The notes under the pieces were generated by a model that saw only the letters and a program-made list of their open reading frames with translations, did not search any database and was not told the DNA's origin. 29,046 bases of DNA from Firmicutes bacterium AM55-24TS (GTDB lineage Bacteria; Bacillota; Clostridia; UBA1381), in assembly GCA_003460745.1 (NCBI GenBank), contig QTVU01000038.1, positions 1 to 29,046 of the forward strand, read 5' to 3'. Of the stretch, positions 15,901-23,800 are shown in pieces; within the stretch, counting starts at the first letter, position 1, and every line of letters begins with the position of its first letter. Position numbers and translations under genes: made by a program.

Positions 15901-16201
15901 CAATTGTCCATTTTGCTGCATCTGTATCGGCAGAACCAAGAATTATATTGCCATTGCTCCTTACTATTGCCTTATCACCGGCAGCCTGTTTTATGACATA
16001 TTTATTATCACCGACATATTTAATTTCCCACTTCTGATTTCTTCCGACAAGCTTGCTCCATGTTTTTATCGACGCGCCATCTCCGTTTATATTACTCGGA
16101 TCTACGCTCATATACGTTCCAAGCTTATTCTTAATTAAAACAGTATTTTCTCCTGCATCCTCAAAACTCCAGAAGAAATGATGCTTGTGCTGTAATACCA
16201 C
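12998..16201 (-). CDS. GH95-esterase fusion, C-terminal part: ricin lectin, LamG module, SASA acetyl esterase
   Basis: This is the last third of the fusion that starts at 20695; the apparent start at 16201 is internal. In order it holds the remainder of a ricin-type beta-trefoil region with NQKWEI and AAKWTIE (residues 1-155), an Ig-like domain (160-240), a LamG-like module (248-470), an Ig-like domain (470-585) and a SASA/sialate O-acetylesterase-type SGNH domain (about 583-1067). The esterase shows LLAGQSNMEAW with nucleophile Ser680, YYQGESDG with Glu816, and DIHPYG with Asp917/His919, so the catalytic set is complete. Such esterases remove acetyl groups from sialic acid, xylan, xyloglucan or pectin; sequence alone does not choose. 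The Ig-like domain, with its motifs YTALYCDGVLKS and AKVFVWD, resembles the C-terminal domain of the large glycosidase. No SLH or sortase anchor is present. Confidence 0.85.
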   Translation of the reverse strand: MVLQHKHHFFWSFEDAGENTVLIKNKLGTYMSVDPSNINGDGASIKTWSKLVGRNQKWEIKYVGDNKYVIKQAAGDKAIVRSNGNIILGSADTDAAKWTIEQKKQNGVLYCIFTNAEDNSELDIGGTKWAISLSDSNSSAPYVYDIHTEGKIVDGGEVTVSYKYANCDGSIEDGSTYKVYMNSSENVVASGTTSESEGFKFEVPSDYGTNSVLTIEITPSSKLGKTGASFSKNIHAINVNGTNMSTSVTAQEDFSDDDMAALINSREKGFTHSGSTYEISVGEKSGHDNAMSILAKDWWNSANVTLDLGNDDNEFEELTGKAYVEFDAMFDAPNYYDSGSKMYVALNNGSTRFAAIRLTGENLDVISLSDGGYRKYYNIASGMDNVYGKWFNFKFYVDTETNKYAVKVNNKFVTLDNGDIWFTATADSTSDPGAASTETIGKIVSLEFGHEWMGANSTLWIDNIKAGTYSEMSGAYWIVDEFSAADGKLEYGKTNNMNLRVIEKQKPESGKIYTALYCDGVLKSIKEIDSDDIQFDARGVYETTVTMDVPKVGGNYTAKVFVWDDSMRPIGDVYETEYNVESPFALSNVFSDNMMLQADEDITVWGTGVPNDTVTVTLKEKDAETAYEANCTIAEDGTWEVTLDAKECGGDYTMTVKCGEETRRYTNIIFGDVYLLAGQSNMEAWLSWIDSQNYAGEKERAENSNIRTIDLLSKGGNGSSNPSDNLPEIEGNAWAPMTFSNANTTSAIGYYFAQELNKETGRPIGYIHAAVGGTRIDRWLENDYVEGISSPWSLYNNRVYPLRKFKLSGVLYYQGESDGPEDADSLDSSKGMSADQYSTIMAALIDNYRELFNNENLPFYYAQLARYSNQNFENIRAAQVWALDKVTNPNYVRMVSNLDEVGNFGSVGNTSGNARHDIHPYGKDEVARRFALLAKHDIYGYTDSSVTGPQYKSMETDGDKLILTFEADGDLDILDKDCYADYKTDEFIESDKLDVTVLNGFEIAGEDGIYYSANAEIKGKTVILSCDEVKTPVKARYAFGAYPESPNLTDGSGLPSYTFATEYTSKN

Positions 16202-18378
16202 ATCGCAACTCCGCCGCCGTTACCGTCATATTCACCGTCGATTTGAGCAAACAAGGTTCCGTCTTTTCCAAGCATTGAATTCATAAGCCAATATTCATTC
16301 GCTCCTGCTGTACTCTTGACTCTCTGCCAAATCTGCTTTTTTGAATTTACATCTATCTTCTCCTGTACAAGGCTTCTGTTATCTGAACCAAGCGACACTG
16401 CCATGCCTGTCTGTGCATTTATAAGTCTGAAATTAGCGTTATCAACATAATCAAGTATCCACTTTTGATTATCTGCTCCCGCACATTCATCTGTTGTGGT
16501 TATTTCCGTATTATTCAATGAAAGAACCTTACCATTATCGAGATTCGACAATTCATATATCCCTTCATTGAAAGTACTGCCGCCCTCATTAAGAATTATA
16601 AATCCATCTACAATACACCAATCGCCGCCGGTTTTTGTAAGCTTAAGTGTATGTGAGCCATTTGCAAGTCCGCTTATTTCCATAACAGTCAGTCTTCTAT
16701 CACCGGACGCATCCTGTATTTCACCTACATTAATTTCATCATAGTCCGTGCCGTCAATTGCTGCCGAAATAATTCCGCTATTTTTCTCAAGTACAACCTC
16801 TATTCCGGTACCGCTAAATTCAACATTTAGACTTGAACCATTTTCGGTAGCGTAATGAACATCGCCCATATAATCGAAATTGCTCATATTACGATTTTCA
16901 CTTCTGCCCCAACCATCTCCGTAAGTAATCATTGGGTTATCATCATTTATAAAATTCGAGTATTGTCCTCTTACCGCGAATGCGTCAAACTCAAAGTAAC
17001 CGCCATCCTCATTCTGCACAACCTTAATGGTATGATTTCCGTAATCAAGGTCGTCTACTGAATATAATACCTTCTGACCTCTTGGAGTATCAGACTTCGC
17101 ATTGAATTTTCCTTTGCTTTCACCATCTATAAAGACCTCCATAGTCTTGCTGTCACTACTTCCTTCGGCTATTACATCAATACCGGTACCGACAAACTGA
17201 AATTCTATGCTTGAGCCTGCACTCTGCGAATAATGAATATCATTACCTATATCCGGAAGTGAACGTTCATTATGATAGCTAAATCCGTCATATTTAATTC
17301 TTGGATCACTGTCATTTATAATTTTGCCCGTCTGAAGCTCTTCACCATATAAGTTCTTAAGCGTATATGACTTTCCGGCTTTGGTGTCAAAACTTAGCAG
17401 CTTACTTGTATCGGTAACATTTTCAAGCTTATTTCCATCTTCATCATAAACTGCGACATTGTCCCAGTTTATTGCCGCATTTTTCAAAATGTTTACTCTA
17501 TTGCCGCTCTTTGATGTAATTTTTGCCGACTTGATTGTATAATCCTTCCATTCAAAATCTACATCAAACGCACCTTCAGCTGACATTCCTTCAATGTTAC
17601 CTTCACTCCATTCCTTAGGAAGTGCAGGGAGAAATTCAAGCCTGTCGCTGTGTGACTGTAAAAGCATTTCCGCCAAATCCTGCGCAATACCCAACGTACC
17701 GTCTATACAATATACATCACATGGTGCAAGGGCTATTCCCTCCGGTGATATACTTAACAGGTTCGGCCATGTAAATGTATCAGCTTCAAGTTTGAGATAT
17801 TTATATGCATTCTCGCCGTCCTTTAATCTCGCATACTGTGCCGCAGCCATAACTGCTGTCCATTCTGTATGCTCATAATCGTTTCTGTTGTAACGACGCT
17901 GCATCGATTCAAGTGCCGCAGCAGCAAGTTCCGGAGTTCTGTCCGGCGTAATCTGTGCATACGGGAATAAACCCAAAAGATGCGAGGTGTGACGATGGTT
18001 TGTATTGCCGTCATCTGTCAATCCTTTTTCGTCCGCATTCTTTAAGAATGGCCACTCTGCCACTGTACCGGATTCGGTTATTTTATAATCCGGCAGACCG
18101 GCATACTTTTCTTGTATAGCTGCATAATATCCGTCGTTCTTGCTTACTTCAGCCTCACTTCCGTCACCGTCAATATACTTTTCACCTTCCAATATATCAT
18201 AGCATTTTAACGTCTGCTCAAATATATCTCTTATAAGCGTAATATCATATGTTGACATAATTTCAACATATCCATTTTCCGGCGATCCGCTTGGAATCGT
18301 TACCCAATAGGTTTTTCCGTCATCTGCTGTATATTGTGTCATAAAACTGTTAAAGAACTTAGCAGTTTCTTTCAACAT
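16135..18378 (-). CDS. GH95-esterase fusion, middle part: GH95 barrel, two binding repeats, ricin lectin
   Basis: The first 310 residues complete the GH95 (alpha/alpha)6 domain and its C-terminal beta domain: NHRHTSHLLGLFP, EHTEWTAV, CIDGTLG (Asp226 here, the likely catalytic base region), EMLLQSH and LPALPKEW are all family hallmarks. Two tandem beta-sandwich repeats follow (about 353-470 and 476-594), each with NDxxPxI-Y at the start, GTGI in the middle and HTxKxx-GxxxxxDxF at the end; they are probably carbohydrate-binding. A ricin-type lectin region starts at about 606 (DNQKWILDY, QIWQRV). Reading is lost after WYYSTS. Adding one base near 16183 gives HHFFWSFEDAG, continuing into the next piece. 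The ATG at 18378 is internal. Confidence 0.85.
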   Translation of the reverse strand: MLKETAKFFNSFMTQYTADDGKTYWVTIPSGSPENGYVEIMSTYDITLIRDIFEQTLKCYDILEGEKYIDGDGSEAEVSKNDGYYAAIQEKYAGLPDYKITESGTVAEWPFLKNADEKGLTDDGNTNHRHTSHLLGLFPYAQITPDRTPELAAAALESMQRRYNRNDYEHTEWTAVMAAAQYARLKDGENAYKYLKLEADTFTWPNLLSISPEGIALAPCDVYCIDGTLGIAQDLAEMLLQSHSDRLEFLPALPKEWSEGNIEGMSAEGAFDVDFEWKDYTIKSAKITSKSGNRVNILKNAAINWDNVAVYDEDGNKLENVTDTSKLLSFDTKAGKSYTLKNLYGEELQTGKIINDSDPRIKYDGFSYHNERSLPDIGNDIHYSQSAGSSIEFQFVGTGIDVIAEGSSDSKTMEVFIDGESKGKFNAKSDTPRGQKVLYSVDDLDYGNHTIKVVQNEDGGYFEFDAFAVRGQYSNFINDDNPMITYGDGWGRSENRNMSNFDYMGDVHYATENGSSLNVEFSGTGIEVVLEKNSGIISAAIDGTDYDEINVGEIQDASGDRRLTVMEISGLANGSHTLKLTKTGGDWCIVDGFIILNEGGSTFNEGIYELSNLDNGKVLSLNNTEITTTDECAGADNQKWILDYVDNANFRLINAQTGMAVSLGSDNRSLVQEKIDVNSKKQIWQRVKSTAGANEYWLMNSMLGKDGTLFAQIDGEYDGNGGGVAMWYYSTSIISSGVLRMQEKILF

Positions 18379-18391
18379 ATAGAATCCGGAT

Positions 18392-20695
18392 CTAGGTAAT
18401 CTTATCGCCTGTATGATTATAATAATTCATAACCTCTTGCATAATCCATGCACCGCAGGCAGTATCCGTGAACGCTTCCCATGAATCCTTACCTATTCCG
18501 GCATAACCCCATGCATTCGTTGCAACATTGGCAAGCCAACCCTCGGCATTATATTGTTTCTCAGCGGTTATCTGTCCGCTCGGAATAAGTATATTCTTTA
18601 TATAATTTATCAGTGGAAGTTCACTCTCAGAGAGATTCGCAGAATTTGACATCCACTGATTCATCTGCGTATTCACGTCAAGATGATAATCGCATGTCCA
18701 CGCCATATTGCATGCAACATTGTCATTCCATATACCAAGTAGATTCATTGGCAATGGTGAATTTTCACGAGAACCGGCAATCATAAGGTATCTTGCGTAC
18801 TGATACCAAAGCGACATAAAGCTTCCGTCAATTTCAGCTCCGTCCCTGATTGCTTCATATCTGACGTCGGTCGGATCTTCAGACTTTAATTCGTCTTTTG
18901 CACCGATTTCAACCTTCATTCTGTTAAACAACTTACTTACGTCCTCTGTATGTTCTGCCTTAATGTCGCTATATCCCTTAGCCACTGCGGCATCAAGCTG
19001 ATTCTTACAGTTTTCTTTACTGTTCTGATTGTAATTTTCGTTTGCTTTAAAGTCTGTTCCGATTGAAACTATAACTACAACTTCATTTGCATCTAATACG
19101 TGCATACCGGTTTTGTCATATGTAACAGTTCCGCCATCAGGAACTGCCTGCATATAACCAAAGGTATTAACACCGTTTGTAACACTATCAGTATTGTATA
19201 CCGCGCCGTCCCATTCAAGATAATTTTCACCTGCGGTAACCGTACCGGTACCTCCGTTTGTTTCCTCGGTAGCAAAATTAACGTCAAAAGAAATTTTTCC
19301 GGATCCCTTCTTGCTATACTTAAGAGCTATTACCTGATCGGGATTGCTTACAATCGCTTCACGAGTATACTTCGTACCACCCGATGTAAATTCGACAGTG
19401 GAAACCGCATTTTCAAGGTCAAGCGAACGTCTGTAACCAGAAATAGCATTATCCATACCGTTAAAGCTAAATTCCAGCTTACCGAACGGTCTGTTTGTGC
19501 CAAAGTTACTGTTCCCCTCGCCTCCCATTTCACTTAAATACTGAGTCACCTTAGACCTGTCGGGAGTATCCTTTTTCATTTCCTCACGCAGATTATTGAG
19601 AGCTGCCCAATTATCAGTGCTGCCGTCATTATCAAGGTTTTTGCTTCTGTGGTCTTCGCCTGACCAATCTGTAACCTCACTCAATGACAGAGTATCCGAA
19701 GTAATTCCGCCCCAAACCATAGCACCTATTCTGCCATTGCCCAACGGAATTGACTGCGCCCAACGCTCTGCAGGCATTCTGTACCACATAGACATAGCTT
19801 TATCGGGTGCAACCGCAGGATTTGTAAAAGAAAGTTCTGTCCATTTTGAAAGCTCTACATTATCCAAAATAATACCTCCGTACCAGCTTGAATGAACATT
19901 TTTGATTTTAATTGATCCGACCTTTGCGTCAGACGCCTGCGAGGCGGCTCCTACATCATCGCTTGTACTCATCGGGATCCATGCACCGAAATTTCCTATA
20001 TCAAGCGTATCCGCTCCTACCTTAACCTGATATGTATTATCATCATTATTTACATATACCGTAACCTCATGAAGCACATCAAATATATTGGACGCACCCT
20101 TTGCCAGTTCATAGCGGACGTTCTCAGTCTTGCTTTCATTAAGTGCAATCAGATTAAGAGTTATATCATCGCTGTTCTTATCCTTTGTATACGCTTCAAA
20201 TGCCATAAACGGCTTGCCGTCATCTGTAAGTAACTCTATCATATTACGGCTTCCGTCCTGCTTATTTCCAATATTGCTGTCAGCTGTAGCAGCATACTGA
20301 AAGCTTACCGCAATGTTATCTGTCATATAGCCGTCATATACAGTTTCATCAATACCCTTGGCAATCGCAGACTGTTTTAAATTTAGTTCAAGTGAACTGT
20401 CGTCCCACTGTGTACCGCAGAAACGTATCATATTTGAGCCTGTCTGAACATTGTTAAAATTGTTTCCGCAGTCAAATGCAGCACCATTTCCGGGATTATA
20501 AGTCCATCCGTTTTCATTTGTCTTAGCCATATCAACAAAGCCGTTCTCTTCAAAATCTTCTGAATAAAACGGTGCTGACGTGACCATGCTGTATTCAGTA
20601 TCTTCCGTCCCATCAGCATAAGCCATTGACGGTGCAGGTATCATGCTTGCGCACATCGCCGTAGCAATTGCTGCCGATATAATCTTTTTTTTCAT
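18392..20695 (-). CDS. GH95-esterase fusion, N-terminal part: signal peptide, LamG module, GH95 start
   Basis: ATG 20695 follows GAGGAAGGG. A signal peptide (MKKK, hydrophobic core, SMAYA near residue 27) shows export. Residues about 45-290 are a LamG-like module (FYSEDFEENGF, NGWTYN, MIRFCG, FGAWIP, ILDNVEL). GH95 starts near 300 (RMPAERWAQSIPLGNGRIGAMVWGG). GH95 enzymes hydrolyse terminal alpha-1,2-L-fucose or alpha-L-galactose. The active-site strip reads DVNTQMNQW (673-681) where most members read NINxxMNYW, and MQEVMNYY (752-759) where many read HLWEHY, so specificity or activity may differ. The frame ends at TAG 18392 just after HTGDKIT; the barrel resumes in another frame at RSGFYMLKETAKFF. 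One surplus base or two missing bases near 18385-18392 explain it. The whole gene would encode about 2565 residues. Confidence 0.85.
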   Translation of the reverse strand: MKKKIISAAIATAMCASMIPAPSMAYADGTEDTEYSMVTSAPFYSEDFEENGFVDMAKTNENGWTYNPGNGAAFDCGNNFNNVQTGSNMIRFCGTQWDDSSLELNLKQSAIAKGIDETVYDGYMTDNIAVSFQYAATADSNIGNKQDGSRNMIELLTDDGKPFMAFEAYTKDKNSDDITLNLIALNESKTENVRYELAKGASNIFDVLHEVTVYVNNDDNTYQVKVGADTLDIGNFGAWIPMSTSDDVGAASQASDAKVGSIKIKNVHSSWYGGIILDNVELSKWTELSFTNPAVAPDKAMSMWYRMPAERWAQSIPLGNGRIGAMVWGGITSDTLSLSEVTDWSGEDHRSKNLDNDGSTDNWAALNNLREEMKKDTPDRSKVTQYLSEMGGEGNSNFGTNRPFGKLEFSFNGMDNAISGYRRSLDLENAVSTVEFTSGGTKYTREAIVSNPDQVIALKYSKKGSGKISFDVNFATEETNGGTGTVTAGENYLEWDGAVYNTDSVTNGVNTFGYMQAVPDGGTVTYDKTGMHVLDANEVVVIVSIGTDFKANENYNQNSKENCKNQLDAAVAKGYSDIKAEHTEDVSKLFNRMKVEIGAKDELKSEDPTDVRYEAIRDGAEIDGSFMSLWYQYARYLMIAGSRENSPLPMNLLGIWNDNVACNMAWTCDYHLDVNTQMNQWMSNSANLSESELPLINYIKNILIPSGQITAEKQYNAEGWLANVATNAWGYAGIGKDSWEAFTDTACGAWIMQEVMNYYNHTGDKIT

Positions 20696-20732
20696 TTTAT
20701 TCCCTTCCTCTCATTTATAATTTGATGATTAA

Positions 20733-20794
20733 ATTTTAGCATAACCACTATGATATTCATAGACGAAAAATATCATCTGACATATGAATAATTT
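20733..20794 (-). promoter_or_regulatory. Promoter of the GH95-esterase fusion with tandem AraC-type half-sites
   Basis: On the minus strand: half-site AAATTATTC (20786-20794), 12 nt, box ATATTTTTC (20765-20773), 4 nt, -35 ATGAAT (20755-20760), 16 nt, -10 TAAAAT (20733-20738). The geometry equals that of the promoters at 28216 and 11526. The leader is about 30 nt and ends in a GAGGAAGGG ribosome binding site. Confidence 0.6.
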
Positions 20795-20835
20795 GTTATA
20801 TGGTTTAAAAACCGCATAAAACCTAATAAATACAC

Positions 20836-20864
20836 AAGGACTGCCGAAATTAACGGCAGTCCTT
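20836..20864 (-). terminator. Rho-independent terminator of the large GH-D-like glycosidase
   Basis: AAGGACTGCCG (20836-20846) and CGGCAGTCCTT (20854-20864) form a perfect 11-bp stem with a 7-nt loop, 28 nt after the stop at 20893. The following T tract is broken (TTGTGTATTTATT), so some read-through is possible. Confidence 0.8.
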
Positions 20865-20892
20865 GCATTAAATATTTTATGAAGGTTTTAAC

Positions 20893-23800
20893 TTATTTTA
20901 TCGACAGCTGTATTGCCTCTGTAATAGGAACCATCTCACCATGCCATATAAATGCCTTCGCTGAAATGTTCGTCATATCTGATGGCAATGACATTGTTCC
21001 GTCGCCACTGTATTCCGAATTGCTGTCAAATTCGGGTACAAAACTTTTAACCGATACAAGAACTCCGTTCCGATACAAAGCTACATATATCTTAGTGTCG
21101 GGATAACGCTCTTTGCCCGCAGTAACGGTTATGTTAAAGTTGCCTGTCTGCTTGTTCAGATTGAACGATTTAACGCCCCACTCCGGTTCGGTTTTATCAT
21201 CATTATTATCATCTGACGCTTTATAATTATATACTTCACTCTGCACTGTTTCACTGTTGGTATACTTTTCGCCGTTGCCTATTGACGTGATAGTATAATA
21301 ATATTTTCCGTCTTTTTTAATATAAGCTGTGAAATCATATGTGAACAGTTCCGTTTCAACCTTTTTCAACAAAGAATTGTCACGGTAAAGTTTCAACTCA
21401 TACTTTTCTGCATGCGCCACAGATGTCCACGTTGCAATACCTTTTTCAAATTTAATTTCAGACGGCGCCGGAAGCTGTACAACGTCAGTTCCGGGTTCAT
21501 AATTATAGCCGACACTTTGCGCACTTTCATCACTGTCCGTATAATACTTTCCGTCACCTATCGTTGTTACAGTATATGTGTATACTCCCTTTGAATCTAT
21601 ATACTCCATCATATCACAGTTTAGAATATCCGATTCGACACTTATAACTTTGCCATATGCAGTTCCGTCCTTATAAAGCTGTATTTTGTATCCTTGTGCG
21701 TTTGCAACAGCTCTCCATGATGCTTTTCCATCCGAAAAGCCGAGCAAAACAGGCATTTCAAGCTTAGCAGATATTACATATTCATTACTTTCCGCCTCAT
21801 CACTGTCCGAATAGTATAGTCCGTCACCTAAAGCAGTAATCTTATAAGTATAGCCTCCGACTCCGCTAAATTCAAAATCAAGAGAAAGTCTATCTCTTAC
21901 TATTTCAGGAGCACCCTCGGCTTTGCCGTTCTTATAGAGTTGTATACGGTATCCTTCGGCACCTTCTACCATACTCCACTCGGCTTTGCCGTTATTGAAC
22001 GTCACACTCTCCGGTACGTCAAGTTTTTGAGCAACAGGATTATGCTCATAATCAGTACTTGTAACGGTTTTGCTCTTGTCGCTTGTCTGACCGTTTCCAA
22101 GCGCTATTATACTGACATAATAAACGCCCTTTGCACTAAGAACAAATTCACATTCAGTCTGCGCCGCATTATTAATCATCTTTGTGTCTGTCATAATGTC
22201 GTCGCTTTCTTCATTATCTGTTTTCTTATACAGTCTTATCATATAACCCTCGGAATCACTTACTGCTCCCCATGAAACATTCAGTGTTCTGCCATCGTTG
22301 TTTATTGAAATCTCTAAGTTTTCAGGTGCATTCACTGGCGGTTTCTGTATGTACTCAAAGACATTACTTTCCGTTGTTTTCTCGCTTGCTATATAATATT
22401 CATCACCAACGGTTTTAACAGTAAAATAATATTTTCCGTCAGTTTCAAAATCAAATACATACTGCGTAGTATCCGCATTGACACGGTATACTTTCCCTAA
22501 CGGTTCACCACCGTCTTCAGTCTTGCAGTAAAGCTGAATATCATAGCCAAGTGCATTTTCAACAGCCTCCCATTGAGCGATACCACTGCCTGAAATTGAA
22601 GCGGATGCAGGCGGAGCTAAATTAACCATATATTTATATGTCATGCCATTGTTTTCGCTACATGCTATATCTCCCTGAGTATAATATTCACTGCTGCTCT
22701 CGGCTCTGACATGAACGCTGTATGTACCGACCTCCGTAATATTACAATCATATTCTGTTGCCGTAATACCTTGTACAGTTTCACCTACCGCTGTATACAC
22801 ATCTGCCGCTTTATCATATTTATAAACTCTTACACTGTAGCTTTGTGCGTTATCTACCGAATTCCATTTTGCCTTTCCGTTTTCAAACAAAACTATTTGT
22901 GGCGTAGCAAGCTTTTTCGTTTGTCTGTAATCCTCGCTCTGCACTTCATCACTGTCACTGAAATTATCACCATCACCTATTGCTTTAACCTTATAAGCAT
23001 AGTCGCCGACGCTCAATTCTGAAAATTCATATTCGGTTGTATTTTTTGCAATATTTATAGGTTCGCCCTCGGCTGTATATTCCTCACCCGATTTTTTATA
23101 AAGCTGCAAAACATATCCGTCTGCATTTTCGACTGTATTCCATTCTGCTTTTCCGTTTATAAACGTAAGTCCCGCAGGCGTAGCAAGCTTTTTGGGATTT
23201 TCCTTAAATGCACCGGTAATAACTGCGGTTTCGTTTGGCATAATAAACATACCATTTTCACCGATTTCCGTACCATTTACCTTCAGCGACTCAACCAATA
23301 TATTTCTGTAACCCTTATTCGGAGTTACCTTTACAAATATGCGATTGCCCGCCTCGGCAGTATCCGTGCTTTGTCTTGAACGTATTGTTTCAACTGTACC
23401 GCCGACAAACTGAGATGTGTCAATATCATACATTATAGGCTCAATCTTAAAATCATCAAACCAAATCGTCTGATACCATGATGTCCAGAAAATTCCGAGT
23501 GAAAGCTTTGAAAGCTCGCTCATATTTGCCAAAATCCATCCGTCTCCATAGCTTGTATCCGTAAACTGTGTACCGTCAATATACAACTTATAACCTGTGC
23601 CGTCCTCATTCACCACAAATTTATAATCTCGCAGATTCATATCGCTGTTTGATTCCTCTGCAATCTTATAGTCGGTGCCGTCAACGCTTAAATACACCGT
23701 ATGAACACCGCCGTTGTCGGTATTCGGAGATACCGCATGAATCTGTGTCAAAATATTTCCCGATTTACCGTTAAGTCTTATAAAATATTCATTGTTGTTT

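Noticed and set aside
21210..23215. Possible CRISPR or DNA-level tandem repeat in the region of recurring sequence
   Set aside because: The periodicity is about 270-300 nt and conserved only at protein level; it is an FN3 array, not short identical repeats with spacers.
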